Position numbers and translations under genes: made by a program. Below, piece after piece: positions 18,307 to 28,381 of a stretch of 64,000 nucleotides of DNA. The stretch is from assembly GCA_030435675.1 (NCBI GenBank), contig JAUCMV010000009.1, forward strand, positions 23,001-87,000. The letters are read 5' to 3'. Within the stretch, counting starts at the first letter, position 1. Every line of letters starts with the position of its first letter. The notes beneath the pieces were generated by a model, which was given only the letters and a program-made list of their open reading frames with translations, was not told the origin of the DNA and made no database searches. This stretch comes from Steinernema hermaphroditum. Lineage: Eukaryota; Nematoda; Chromadorea; Rhabditida; Steinernematidae.

Positions 18307-19397
18307 TTAAAATGAACGAAAATCGCCTCTTACGAGAGTCGTAAACGACCACACAGCGATACCGTAGTGAAACTTCGGTCGCAGCTTCCTTTTGCCTAAA
18401 TTCAAACACCATTTTTTAGCCGGGAAATGGATTAAAATAGGAGAACCAATTGAAATAGCACTTATTATTTCCAACGAGCTCACAAAATAACTGATTAGAC
18501 AATCAACATGCATGTCTTTCGATGATTGTGTGATCGAAACAAAAACAGTTCTCGCAATAAGAACATCTGAAAATTGGCATGCTTTCGGTGGCTTATTCTG
18601 AAGAAACCCAGCTGCGTACCACGCGTATTGCAGCATCGGCCGGTATCGAGAAGAGGCAAACTGCCAAGCAGTCAGGTCCAACAAAGTGCCGACGTGCTTC
18701 CGGGTTGACACTATGTAGTCGGGTTTCTGCCGAATTATAAGCTCGGTCAGTCGGCGGTGAAATGCCTTGATCTGGCGGTTGCAAAACACGTCCAACGGCT
18801 GCAGTTCACCGGTCGTTTTTTTCGGAAACGTGACGAATTCAATGTTTTGGCGAAACTGATTTTTCCCCTTCTCGTATCCGTTCCAACAGTCCACGAAAAG
18901 AACCGAATGATCACCGCCATTGGGTAGGAAAACTTCACGAAGAAAGTCCATCATAAGTTCGCTGGACATCATTCCGCTAGTAGAGTGAACGCAGTGGAGA
19001 TGAGAAAATTCTCTCAGCTCCTCTTGAAACTTCTTTGGCGCCTTCCTCTCCTGAAAACAAACAAGAAGAGGAAGCTGGAATTCGCCGGAGGCAGAGATTG
19101 CGGGCTGTATTGTCAGTGAATGAGTGAGTGCATTCTCGCGTTGAACGATCACTTGTATTTGTTTCGTTCCCTTCAACGCGAGTGTTCTTCTTCCTCTGAG
19201 CTCCAACTGGATTCCACTCTGATCGGTGTTACATATCTAAACTAGCTGTTTGATTGATGCAAATTTTATCACAGTACCTTGGAATAGCGGTCGGGATCGG
19301 CAAGACACGTTCGTGCGAGAGTTCGAAAGTGACTAATTGATGCCTGACGCTGCTCCTGATCGTCATCGAAGCAGGTTCGTGTAGCAGTGTGGGTCAC
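18307..19397 (-). CDS. DDE-superfamily (DDE_1/pogo-Tigger-like) transposase, 5'-partial, two exons
   Basis: Minus strand. Exon 19397-19278 (DDDQEQRQASISHF ... DPDRYSK) joins exon 19236-18307 across a 41-nt intron (donor gtactg, acceptor gtttag), phase 0. The joined protein has NTDQSGIQLEL, the usual first-Asp NxDQSG motif of DDE_1 enzymes, LLVCFQERKAPKKF, SSELMMDFL, LFVDCWNGYEKG (second Asp) and the LQPLDVFCNR segment (third, Q-P-x-D). Helix-turn-helix N-terminus is missing; the frame starts after an in-frame TAG at 19398. The stop at 18307 lies far past the last conserved part (about 18580). The frame is intact in this copy and broken by one T in the right copy. Confidence 0.75.
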
Positions 19398-19497
19398 CTA
19401 TCTACTAACGATTCGCCGATTCTTCTTGAATCGAAAGAGAATCGTGCTTTACGCCCCGGATCCCGCCGTGACAGTTTTATTAAACTTTGTTCGTTAT

Positions 19498-19575
19498 GTG
19501 GTATGACCTGTCTCTGGTATGGGCTGTCCGTGGTATGAATTTCGTGGTATGGGTTGCCCTGGTATGAGCTGCCCT
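19498..19575. repeat. Short TGGTATG repeat
   Basis: Five TGGTATG words at roughly 13-20 bp spacing (tgtggtatgacc, ctggtatgggct, gtggtatgaatt, gtggtatgggtt, ctggtatgagct). It begins where the dynein S2 exon homology ends. Confidence 0.7.
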
Positions 19576-19582
19576 GACCCCC

Positions 19583-19807
19583 ATCGCGCGTCTCCGTCAG
19601 CTTCGAGACACCCGCCCGAAGTCTGTTCAGGCGTGTGCCGACGCTTTCGCGTTTCTCGCCGAAGATCTTCAGGTAGTTCTCAATGAAAACCGAGAATCTT
19701 GTGGGCGTCTGTGAGTCCGATGGCGCCGACTCGAAGATCTCGCCGAAGGAGACGACGACGTCGTCGAAGATGTCCATTCCCTTCGACTTCAGGAGCAGTT
19801 TTGGGAT
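19583..19807 (-). pseudogene. Dynein-2 heavy chain exon (stalk start), segment S2, inverted
   Basis: Minus-strand counterpart of 17786-18010: acceptor cttttcag, IPKLLLKSKG, MDIFDDVVVSFGEIF, TPTRFSVFIENYLKIF, GVSKLTETRD. It keeps L at the place where S1 has P. Past ETRD the reading stays open into a TGGTATG repeat, as in S1, so S1 and S2 share the same false 3' border. Confidence 0.7.
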
Positions 19808-20116
19808 CTGAAAAGAGGGAACCGTGCTTTGGGAAATGTTTGCTCTAGTGCAAGGGCATGAATCGAGCGAACCAGGCAGAAAAACATGGCAGGGACAGTC
19901 TGAAAAGTGTTTTATTTTTGAAGGGAGCTGGAAGAGGACCGAGACTGTCTCAAATTCAACCGTAAGACGAGACGTTTAAGTCTGTCTGCTTCGTCCCGAG
20001 CGACCGCTCTTCTTCTTATTCTTTCTCCGAACGAACAATTGAAGTGATTTTTGAGACAGTCTGTGAAGTGCAGCCTGCAGCCCTGTGCTCCCTCACAAAA
20101 TTATGCACTTTCCAGT

Positions 20117-20232
20117 GAGAAGAACGAGTAGAGGTCTCGTGTGTATCCCTGCTGCGAAGGGAGGTCCCGCAGCGCGTTGGAGAACTGGTCGAACTCCTGA
20201 GGGGAAAAGAGACCCGGAACGTCGCCGGAGGA
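20117..20232 (-). pseudogene. Dynein-2 AAA4 exon fragment, segment S2, inverted
   Basis: Minus-strand partial copy of the exon at 20289: SSGDVPGLFSPQEF, then LRDLPSQQGYTRDLYSFFS. Both ends are cut: it starts inside the exon and breaks off at FFS, where a deletion joins it to intron sequence (ctggaaagtgcataa). Together with 19583-19807 it forms an upside-down version of segment S3. Confidence 0.75.
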
Positions 20233-20288
20233 AAAAACGATCTCAAAGCCGTGAGTCCTGCCACGATGACCCAGGACCTTTCTTTTAG

Positions 20289-21283
20289 GCGATGCAAACG
20301 GCGGCCGTCGAAAACGAAAACGTCGTCTTCGTGATAGAGGACTACCAGGTCCTCTCGGAGTCCTTCCTCGAAATGCTCAACTCGGTGCTCTCCTCCGGCG
20401 ACGTTCCGGGTCTCTTTTCCCCTCAGGAGTTCGACCAGTTCGGCAACGCGCTGCGGGACCTCGCCTCGCAGCAGGGATACACACGAGACCTTTACTCGTT
20501 CTTCTCCTACAGTAATCCTCAGTGGAAGTGCGCATCAAGGAGATTCGTTTCAGAAGTACATCAGAATCTGCACGTGGCGATCATCGCCAACGTCGACAGC
20601 GACTGTTTTGTCAAGAATCTGACGGCCAATCCCGCCTTCTACAAGCAGGCGAACGTCCTCTGGAACGAGTCGTGGTCGAAGAGGACCCTTGTGCAGGTAA
20701 ACTATGGAACATAAATGATGTAGCTGAAGTACAGACGATTTATGAAACAATCTGGAAAGTGCATAATTTGTGAAGGAGCACAGGACTGCAGGCTACACTG
20801 TCTCAAAAATCACTTAAATTGTCCATTCGGAGAAAGAATGAGAGGGAGACCGGTGGCTCAGCACCAGTAGATAGACTCGTCTCGTTCTACGGTTGTTGAA
20901 TTCGAGAGAATCTCGGATGTGCACCACCGATCCTCTTCCAGCTGCCTTCAAGAATAAAACACTTTTCAGACTGTCTCTGCCATGTTTTTCTGCCTGGTTC
21001 GCTCGATTCATGCGCTTGCACTAGAGAAAATATTTCCCAAAGCACAGTTCCCTCTGTTTAGATCCCAAAACTGCTCCTCAAATCGAAGGGAATGGACGTC
21101 TCCGACGACATCGTCGTCTCCTTCGGCGAGATCTTCGAGTCGGCGCCGCCGGACTCACAGACGCCCACAAGATTCTCTGTTTTCATTGAGAACTACCTGA
21201 AGATCTTCGGCGAGAAACGCGAAAGCGTCGGCACACGCCTGAACAGACGGGCGGGTGTCTCGAAGCTGACGGAGACGCGAGAC
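20289..21283 (+). pseudogene. che-3: Dynein-2 heavy chain gene fragment S3: three exons of AAA4 to stalk
   Basis: Exons 20289-20511, 20554-20696 and 21062-21283, with introns of 42 and 365 nt (donors gtaatc, gtaaac; acceptors gtttcag, ctgtttag), all in phase. The protein reads VVFVIEDYQV (Walker B-like), FLEMLNSVLSSGDVPGLF, LRDLASQQGY, QNLHVAIIANVD, NPAFYKQANVLW, then IPKLLLKSKG and TPTRFSVFIENYLKIF. These are the AAA4 module and stalk entry of cytoplasmic dynein-2 heavy chain, the retrograde intraflagellar transport motor (CHE-3 in nematodes). Only about 190 of over 4000 residues are present, with no motor AAA1 site, so it is a captured or shuffled piece. The parent gene is not in the window. 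Confidence 0.75.
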
Positions 21284-21337
21284 GGCAAAAAAAGTAAAAA
21301 GTAAAAAAAAATAGAATAAAATTACTTTCGAAAATGC

Positions 21338-21500
21338 TTTTTGAAAACTGTTTCCGGAAACTGTTTCCGGGTGGTCATAGTGCAAAACGCAACTATGACC
21401 GCGAAACTGTTTCCGCAAACCTGGAAACCGTTTCCGCGCCCCGGAAACAGTTTTCAAGCAAAATCCGGAAACTGTTTCCGGAAACCGTTTCCGGAACTAT
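21338..21500. repeat. Cluster of GGAAAC-GTTTCC palindromes with nested hairpins
   Basis: Seven to eight near-palindromic units (GGAAACTGTTTCC, GGAAACCGTTTCC, GAAACTGTTTCC) occur in 160 bp. The outer words ttgaaaactgtttccgg and ccggaaacagttttcaa are inverted. An inner hairpin GGTCATAG...CTATGACC at 21373-21400 has a third copy of ctatgaccg at about 21498, next to ggcccttaa. Confidence 0.9.
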
Positions 21501-21644
21501 GACCGGCCCTTAAGGTCTCGAGTTCGATTCCCACAGAGAATCTATTATGTTTCGATTTTCCTTCTTTTCACCGAAACTGTACATTATTATGTTTCTTGGT
21601 GTTTAACAACACCGTTTCTTGTCTTGCATCAAATGTAGCCTAAA

Positions 21645-22062
21645 AAACCCTTTGCACGAATCCGAACTGGTAACCCAGATTTCACTTTTGTGGTGAAGCT
21701 GTTTTTCGTTCTTTCACGGTCCCCTCTCTTTTGCTAATTACCTCAGGACATCAAACCAAAGAAGAATGGCTGGGATGGGTATCGAACTCGGCTCCCAAAA
21801 ACGGCAACCAAGAGACTATCCAGCTCGACCACATAAACAGTTGCCGCTCACCCAGCAAAGTTGGCTATATTCAATAAAACGCGACTTTCAGAAGGCATTT
21901 ACGCGTATATGTGTTTGTATTGGCCAGAATCGAATAGGATCTGTCGTTCTGACATCTTAAACGATAAGGGGAGAAGGGGGAGCGCGAAAGAATGAAAATC
22001 AACTCCACGACAAAGGTGAAATTCGGGTTACCAGTTCCGATTCCTGCAAAGGGTTCCAAACC
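21645..22062. repeat. Imperfect inverted repeat, about 100-bp arms, linked to tRNA-like sequences
   Basis: ccctttgcacgaatccgaac to ctctctttt (21647-21740) matches the reverse complement of 21965-22060 (ccctttgcaggaatcggaac and on) at roughly 85 percent. Each arm has a tRNA-like sequence further out or inside (21770-21838 and 22144-22210), so a tRNA-bearing repeat family is likely. Confidence 0.7.
21770..21838 (-). pseudogene. tRNA-like sequence, degenerate
   Basis: Minus strand: box A TGGTCGAGCTG, then a degenerate box B GAGTTCGATACCC at tRNA spacing. Acceptor stem not paired. No terminator T run nearby. Confidence 0.4.
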
Positions 22063-22143
22063 AATGATCAGTGTTGGTAAACGCCAGGAGATGTGAAAAT
22101 ATGCTGTTATGGTTAGAAGAAAGAAGATGGAAGCACAATAAAA

Positions 22144-22210
22144 CCTGGTTGGGCTCGAACCCGAGACCGTAGACTGGCGTCTCAGAGCACTACCCCTCGA
22201 CCACACGAGC
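22144..22210 (-). pseudogene. tRNA-like sequence with T-run terminator
   Basis: Minus strand: box A TGGTCGAGGGG, box B GGTTCGAGCCC, stem GAGAC/GTCTC in the anticodon region with an oversized loop, and ggttttatt just after the 3' end. The acceptor stem is poor, so a pseudo-tRNA is the best description. Confidence 0.45.
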
Positions 22211-22656
22211 ACAACGTTCGCAATTGCAATTCAATGGCACTAGTATTGAGTGTCGTGAATTTTGGTAACTTCGGGGCCCTGCTTAGGGTGGATAGCTTCA
22301 TTTTTGGCACGCGAGTTTTTGTGTGCTCCACTTCTCAGATGCACCTCTACCACCGTGGCAAATATCAGCTCGATCGGCGTGTATCACTTGGGAACAGTCC
22401 CTTGTCAGCTCTCTTCGGCTATCATACAGGTTCGTTGCCTGTATACTATTTTCAGTTATCTCGTAAGAAGACCCGCGTGGCGCTCCAGGATAAGGAGAAA
22501 GGCGAGGCGAGATATACTACAACATCTTTCTTGTTGGTGCGTCGGAAGATTCGACACCTGCGGCAACTGGCTCTTCGGATTAAGGAATCGCGAAACCAGT
22601 ATATTAGGACGTATCGACAAGGATTCGAACGTCGTAATTACGTAATTAAGTCGTAA
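22211..22656. other. Open but unrecognised stretch before BEL B
   Basis: Two overlapping plus frames (22234-22656, 140 codons; 22262-22645, 127 codons) are open. The first ends in an Arg/Lys-rich part (RRKIRHLRQLALRIKESRN). No domain recognised and no splice evidence; a gaattgcaat-type or gtaattacgtaattaag palindrome marks the border with BEL B at 22635-22650. Confidence 0.35.
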
Positions 22657-23565
22657 TTACAATCAAAACTAGAGATTGTTTCAAACAACATTGAAAAATT
22701 AGAAGAAAATTTCAACAAGTTTAATAAAGAACATGAGCGATATTTTAATTCAATTAGTCAAAATGATTCTGAAGACCTGCAAAGAGCAGAGGAAGATTAC
22801 GACGAGCATGAAGAAAAGTACAATGAAAGCTTGGAATTACTGAAAAACGGAAGAAATTCGATTACAACGCTCATAGAATTCCTGCAAAACCGATTACAAA
22901 ACATGAGCAATTCAACGTTGACTACGACCGCTCAAAATCAGACAAATGGTTCGACAATGAGTCCTTCTGCAAATCACCCTGACCACTCAACTCATTACAC
23001 AGCAAAATCGAGAATAATTCCGCTAAAAATCCCAACCTTCAAAGGAGAAACAATGGAATGGGAAATATTCCATACGCTATTTAAGAAACAAATTGACTGC
23101 AATGAAGAATTAGACGATGTCGAGAAGTTTTCGTACTTATTACAGTTCCTTGAAGATCAACCTAAAGAAATAGTAAGACAATACACGCCCTCCAGTGATG
23201 GTTACAGAATGGCCTTAATACAACTCGAACAAACCTACGGTAACCATGTTTCGCAGATTCAAAAACTGTGGCAGGAACTAAACAACATAATTTCATGCAG
23301 AAACGATCCGACGGAAGAAGAAAAACTGCTTCGAAAGATTACTGCTTTGGGAAGACAACTAGTACACCACGGAGAAAGTGAAAATTCGCATGGGGTATTA
23401 CAGCAAATACTGAGCAAATTCTCGGCACGTACACGAAGAAGTGTCTACACGAACCTTGAAACATTAGAGGATTGGACCCTGCAAACGATAATAAACAGAT
23501 TAGAAAAACAAATAAAGACAAATTCGCTGGTCAATACGTACTGCGAAACACATGATTCGAAATTT
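22657..23565 (+). pseudogene. BEL B, first gag copy (5' and 3' truncated)
   Basis: The frame opens after the TAA at 22654 with no clear start. A coiled N-terminal part (KLEIVSNNIEKLEEN, EEDYDEHEEKYNES) leads to the DUF1759-type gag core (KIPTFKGETMEWEIFHTLF, EKFSYLLQFLEDQPKEIV, MALIQLEQTYGN). It breaks at THDSKF, before the zinc knuckles, and is joined at about 23566 to the beginning of a second related gag. The protein would have formed the virus-like particle. Related to, but clearly diverged from, the second gag. Confidence 0.85.
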
Positions 23566-24648
23566 TCTGCACGAAGAGTACGTAGACGCCATAGAAGAAG
23601 AAGATTCAGTAAATCTCCTAAAAGCAGAAGAAGATTTAGACGAATATGAAGACAAATATAATGAAAGCATAATGCTACTTGAAGGCGATAAGGAATCCTT
23701 GAGCACGCTGATTACACTGCTACAACAGAAAGCGGAATGTCTAAATGATTCCATACAAAACTCGACCAGTCACAGCAGTTTAACGAGTCTAAAACGAATC
23801 AAAGTACGATGCAAGAAGATCATTCGAACAATTACATGAAGACTAAAATCATCCCGTTGAAAATACCGACCTTCGAAGGAAATACAATGGAGTGGGAGAT
23901 ATTTCACACACTATTTAAAAAACAAATTGATAAAAACGACAATTTAGATTCAGTAGAAAAATTCTCTTATTTATTACAATTTCTAGAAGGACAACCGAAA
24001 GAGATCGTACGACAATACAACTGTCGCGACAAGCGGTCGCGTCCTTTCAGCGCGTCCGGGATTTCCCGGATTTCAGCAGAATTTGAATCCCGCGCCAATT
24101 CTGAACCAGACGTCTATGCGCCGAATAACGTGTCTACGAGACGCAGAAGGTTCCGGAACATTATCTAGACAAGACAGTGGGCTGCAAACAACGAGAGGAG
24201 CAGAGTTCATCAGTGTGCGGCTGGAGAGCAGCGATGTTCTTCAGAGTTCCGGAGCGGACTCCCAGTGATCGGTTGAGTGTTGTTGTGTGTGCCCGCGCGG
24301 ACCTGTTGTTTTCGGATCGTGTGATCCAAATTCTGTATTTGTTGCTGATTATTGTTGTTACCGTAGCCTGGGTAAATTGTTGTACCAGCTCGGTTTTGTT
24401 GTATTCCTGGAGATCCGTCGGATTCCAGTTAGTGTTGTAAAGGAAGATCGCGCGCCGCGGATCTTTTCCCTGTGTTTTGTCCGGCGTTGAAACTTGCGAG
24501 TTTGCGCCAGTTGCTGTTGCGAGGCTACAGTGTTAGCTCGCGTGTATTAGTGTTGTAGTGGTGATTGCATCACCGTGTGTGGTTGGAAGTCGCGTGCACA
24601 AGGGAATCCCGCGTGGCGACAGTCGCTTACGTACTTTGAAGAAGCAGA

Positions 24649-25837
24649 GTATAGTCGACGCGGAAAATCTTATGCAAAAATCGGGAATGGTCCCGCAACG
24701 AAAATTTTTGGCGCGAAAAGTGCCTAGCGGTCGATTTACAAGGGGATTTCGGAGTTTCGGCAGAGAATCGTGAAAATCTCGTGCAGTTTTACGGTTTCGA
24801 TGAAAAAAAAAACCGTACAACTGTTCTCCAGGCTCTGGCGAGCATTTTGCGCCCTGGATTGTCGGAATTCGCTGCGTTTCCACAGATCCTATACGTTTTT
24901 ACGATAACAGTGTTGTTCCACGCGGAGACTGACCTCAATATTGATCGTTTTTTTAGATATTTTACCTTCAAAATAGCAAAATGAACAAGGAAATAACAAG
25001 AAAGATCATTAATCGGTTGCATATGAATCCAACTCTTCTTCCGATGAAGAGCGATAAGCCATACCGGCAAATGAACCTGTATGTAGGTTCAGCAACTCAG
25101 TCTCTTTGTTCTGCGCATTTCTATAGAAGCCTCTAATATACGAAGCTGGAATAGATTCACAAGCTTCTCGGGTAAGATTCATCACGGTGGCGATCTTGTC
25201 TTGAAGTACGAGATGGTCTCGCACATAGCGCTTCACTCTAGCGCTTCATAGCGCTTTTAACCCCAGACTTGTTCGATTGGATTTAATTCTGCGTGATAAG
25301 GGGGGAATCGAACCGGCTTAACCCCATGCGACGCACACATTTCGTCGAAGAATCGTTTGATGAAGTCATGCGCAGAACAAAGAGACTGAGTTGCTGAACC
25401 TACATACAGGTTCATTTGCCGGTATGGCCTATCGCTCTTCATCGGAAGAAGAGTTGGATTCATATGCAACCGGTTAATGATCGTTCTTGTTATTTCCTTG
25501 TTCATTTTGCTATTTTGAAGGTAAAATATCTAAAAAAACGATCAATATTGAGGTCAGTCTCCGCGTGGAACAACACTGTTATCGTAAAAACGTATAGGAT
25601 CTGTGGAAACGCAGCGAATTCCGACAATCCAGGGCGCAAAATGCTCACCAGAGCCTGGAGAACAGTTGTACGGGTTTTTTTTTCATCGAAACCGTAAAAC
25701 TGCACGAGATTTTCACGATTCTCTGCCGAAACTCCGAAATCCCCTTGTAAATCGACCGCTAGGCACTTTTCGCGCCAAAAATTTTCGTTGCGGGACCATT
25801 CCCGATTTTTGCATAAGATTTTCCGCGTCGACTATAC
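24649..25837. repeat. Large foldback: 470-bp inverted arms, 249-bp spacer
   Basis: 24649-25118 and 25368-25837 are reverse complements with only about half a dozen differences (for example taatcggttg against taaccggttg, ctctggcgagc against ctctggtgagc). The spacer 25119-25367 holds the C-terminal part of a Tc1/mariner-like transposase reading. A transcript through it would form a long hairpin. Confidence 0.95.
25009..25505 (-). pseudogene. Tc1/mariner-like transposase remnant inside the foldback
   Basis: On the minus strand the frame from 25505 ends with RFPPYHAELNPIEQVWG (about 25310-25260), the conserved PPY...LNPIE..W box with the last catalytic acid (E/D) of IS630-Tc1-mariner enzymes. 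It is then stopped by TAA, next to a small agcgct duplication. A second frame (25236-25009) continues with KRYVRDHLVLQDK and CESIPASYIRGFYRN, as expected for the C-terminus. The first two catalytic Asp residues and the DNA-binding domain are not seen. Confidence 0.65.
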
Positions 25838-27451
25838 GTATTTGGCTGTTTTTGGCGAGCTCTGCGACATAGTGAACTGCGAGTGCGTGGAATTTAAGGG
25901 CGGTCAGAGAGCGAGACTCTATCCGTTTTCCACAACAACCCATCAAAAGAAGGATATACTATGGCTCTTTTTCAACTGGAACAAACATATGGGAACAGTA
26001 TTGCGCAGATTGAGGAGTTGTGGCAAGAATTAAACAACATTTCTCCTTGCAAAAACGAGGTCAAGGAAGAAGAACAATTACTACGCAAGGTTACCGCTCT
26101 GGGAAGGCAGCTAGTCAATTTGGGTGAAAGCGAAACATCAAGAGGATTATTACAACAAATACTAAGCAAATTCTCCATACGTACACGAAGAATAATATAC
26201 ACACAACTAGAAACGGCTGAAGATTGGACTTTACAATCGATAATACACCGTTTAGAGAAACTGGTAAAGATGAACACTCTAGTTAATACTTATTGTGATA
26301 CGCATGATTCTAAATACAACGATGGAAGAAACTATAATAAGAACAACCAAAGGAACGATAAAATAACGCAATTCAAAGCTTGTTTCTACTGTAATAGAAG
26401 AAACCATAAATCAGAAGATTGCCGCACAATAAGTACACTGGAAGAAAGAAAACAATTCATCGGTAACAACGGACTTTGTTACAAATGTGGAACGTCAGGA
26501 CACACAGGACGAGAATGCAAAAGCCAGTCGTGTAAGTATTGCAATCAAAACCACCACATTTCAGTATGCTACAAGAAAAACATGGATTCCAAAAAAGATA
26601 ATTATAAACAGTTCGAATCTCACAATAATTGGAAGAACAACATCGGCTCGAAGACTCAGTCATCTTTCCATACAAATCCAAATTTCAAACAATCTAGCGA
26701 TAAAACAACGAATGAATCAAGAAATTACAAAAACAGTTCAGCATCAAACCATTTCAATCAAAATACGGCCCAATTCACGTCGGAACAAAAACAAATGGAT
26801 AACAAACAAGAGAAGAGAAATAACGTAGCAAAAGGAGCGCTACCAATCGGGTTCCTGAAAGTACGCAACGAAAAAACCAATGAGATTAAGAAAATCAAGT
26901 TCATGCTTGACAGCGGAGCTGAATTATCATGCATAAAATCGGAGACGGCGCAAAGATTAGGATTATCGGAAGAAGGTGAGGTACGAATAACGCTGTTTAA
27001 TTTCAACAACGAAAAAGGAAAAGAACTAAAATGCAAAAAATCAAATCTGATCATACTGAACACAGATCAGTCTGAATACAAAATTCCTGTATTACAAATG
27101 GAACGATTAGTGAAAGATATAGACACAGTACAAATATCGGATGAAGACAAAAGATTCTACGAAGAAAACGGACTAGAACTATCAGACAATTGGGAAGAGA
27201 TGCATTCGGAAACACGTAAATTCTGTCCAGATCTGATAATCGGTTCAGATCAAATGTGGATTTTACTTAACTACATGTACTGCACTAAATTACCTTCAGG
27301 TTTAAATCACATCGAATCTAACTTTGGATCTTTCTTATCGCACAGTTTAGGCACAGTACCATCTAGAAAATAAGATGTTCATGAGGAGCTAAATGTACAA
27401 TCATTTCAATGCAATTACAAAAATCTGTCTATTCACTCCGCTGATTACGAG

Positions 27452-28381
27452 ATGGAAACGTTAAATTATAATACAACAGAATTCACAGGATCTTCAAAAC
27501 AAGAACTACTAAGGACGAATGAAAAAATCGTAGAGAACTTCTACAGAACTACCGAAAAAAGGAAAGACGGATATTATGTAGAGTTCCCATGGAAGGAGGA
27601 TATCTCAGAACTATCAAACAACTACCACATGGCACTCAGAAGATTGGATTCAGTGCTAAAATCTTACAGAAATGACGAGTGGATCATAAGTCAATACAAG
27701 AAAATTTTCGACGACCAATTAGAAGCAGGAATTATTGAAGAAGTAGATTTACAAAAACCCATGCAATGGTTAGTAAGACACTTTTTACCACACCATCCAG
27801 TGATTACACCTAAAAAGGACACGACAAAGGTAAGAATTGTGTTCGATGGTTCTGCAAAAACAAAGGGCAAGAAATCTCTAAACGAAATGATGCACGTAGG
27901 TTCCATCTCTATCCCCGAAGTTTCGGATATCTTACTACGCTTCCGTACAAAAAGCATAGTACTAATTTCGGATGTTGAGAAAGCATTTCTTCAAATACGA
28001 CTTATGGAATCCCAACGAGATGCTACTTGCTTTTTATGGGTGAAAGATCACAATAAGAACATTACTACGAATAACTTAATCGTATATAGGTATACGAGAG
28101 TACCGTTCGGAATTACAGCATCTCCATATCTGCTAGCGCAAACTATAGAACTACACCTATTACAAAATACAAGCCCTAAATTAGCAAAAAACATCCTCAG
28201 AAACACATATGTGGACAATGTGATATTGACTTGTGAGAATGATAAAGAAGGACGTCAACTTTACGAAGAAAGTAAGAAAATATTCCAAGATATAAATATG
28301 AATTTAAGAGAGTTTATGTCTAACAGTTTATGTCTGACAAAAATTTACTACAAGAAATCAAAGAGAAAGATCGTTCCATAA
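27452..28381 (+). pseudogene. BEL B reverse transcriptase
   Basis: The reading follows the in-frame TAA at 27371. Motifs: YYVEFPWKED, HHPVITPKKDTTKVRIVFDG, LISDVEKAFLQIRL (first Asp), RYTRVPFGITASPYLLAQ and NTYVDNVIL, the catalytic box with YVDN in place of YVDD as in other nematode BEL elements and in BEL A here. After LREFMSN the frame is lost because of a 14-nt duplication (tttatgtct at 28313 and again at 28327). It needs gag and protease from the preceding frame. Confidence 0.9.

Larger units (their letters stand above)
24022..25932. mobile_element. 1.9-kb insertion in BEL B gag, TG...CA ends, 4-5 bp target duplication
   Basis: gag codons ...CAA TAC AAC continue after the insert as AAC CCA TCA. 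The word (a)caac stands at both borders (24018-24021 and 25933-25936). The insert begins TGTCGCGACAAGC and ends GTTTTCCA. TG...CA with a 4-bp duplication fits an LTR-class element or large solo LTR. No gag or pol is inside; 24022-24640 has no recognised gene, and the rest is a huge foldback. Classification uncertain. Confidence 0.7.
23566..27373 (+). pseudogene. BEL B, second gag and protease, interrupted by a 1.9-kb insertion
   Basis: The N-terminal coil (EEDLDEYEDKYNES, 23640) and gag core (KIPTFEGNTMEWEIF) run to RQYN at 24021, with a frame change near 23790. An insertion (24022-25932) follows, after which the gag core resumes (MALFQLEQTYGN, 25961). Three CCHC zinc knuckles follow at about 26375-26575 (CFYC, CYKC, CKYC), then the aspartic protease with FMLDSGAELSCI (26900). 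The frame stops at TAA 27371, but codons after it stay open in the same frame into the RT, so this is a single nonsense change. Both large copies share all these faults. Confidence 0.85.

Noticed and set aside
22234..22656. 140-codon frame upstream of BEL B as a host gene
   Set aside because: Two frames are open together, no splice sites or domain fit, and it ends at the BEL border; kept only as an unexplained stretch.
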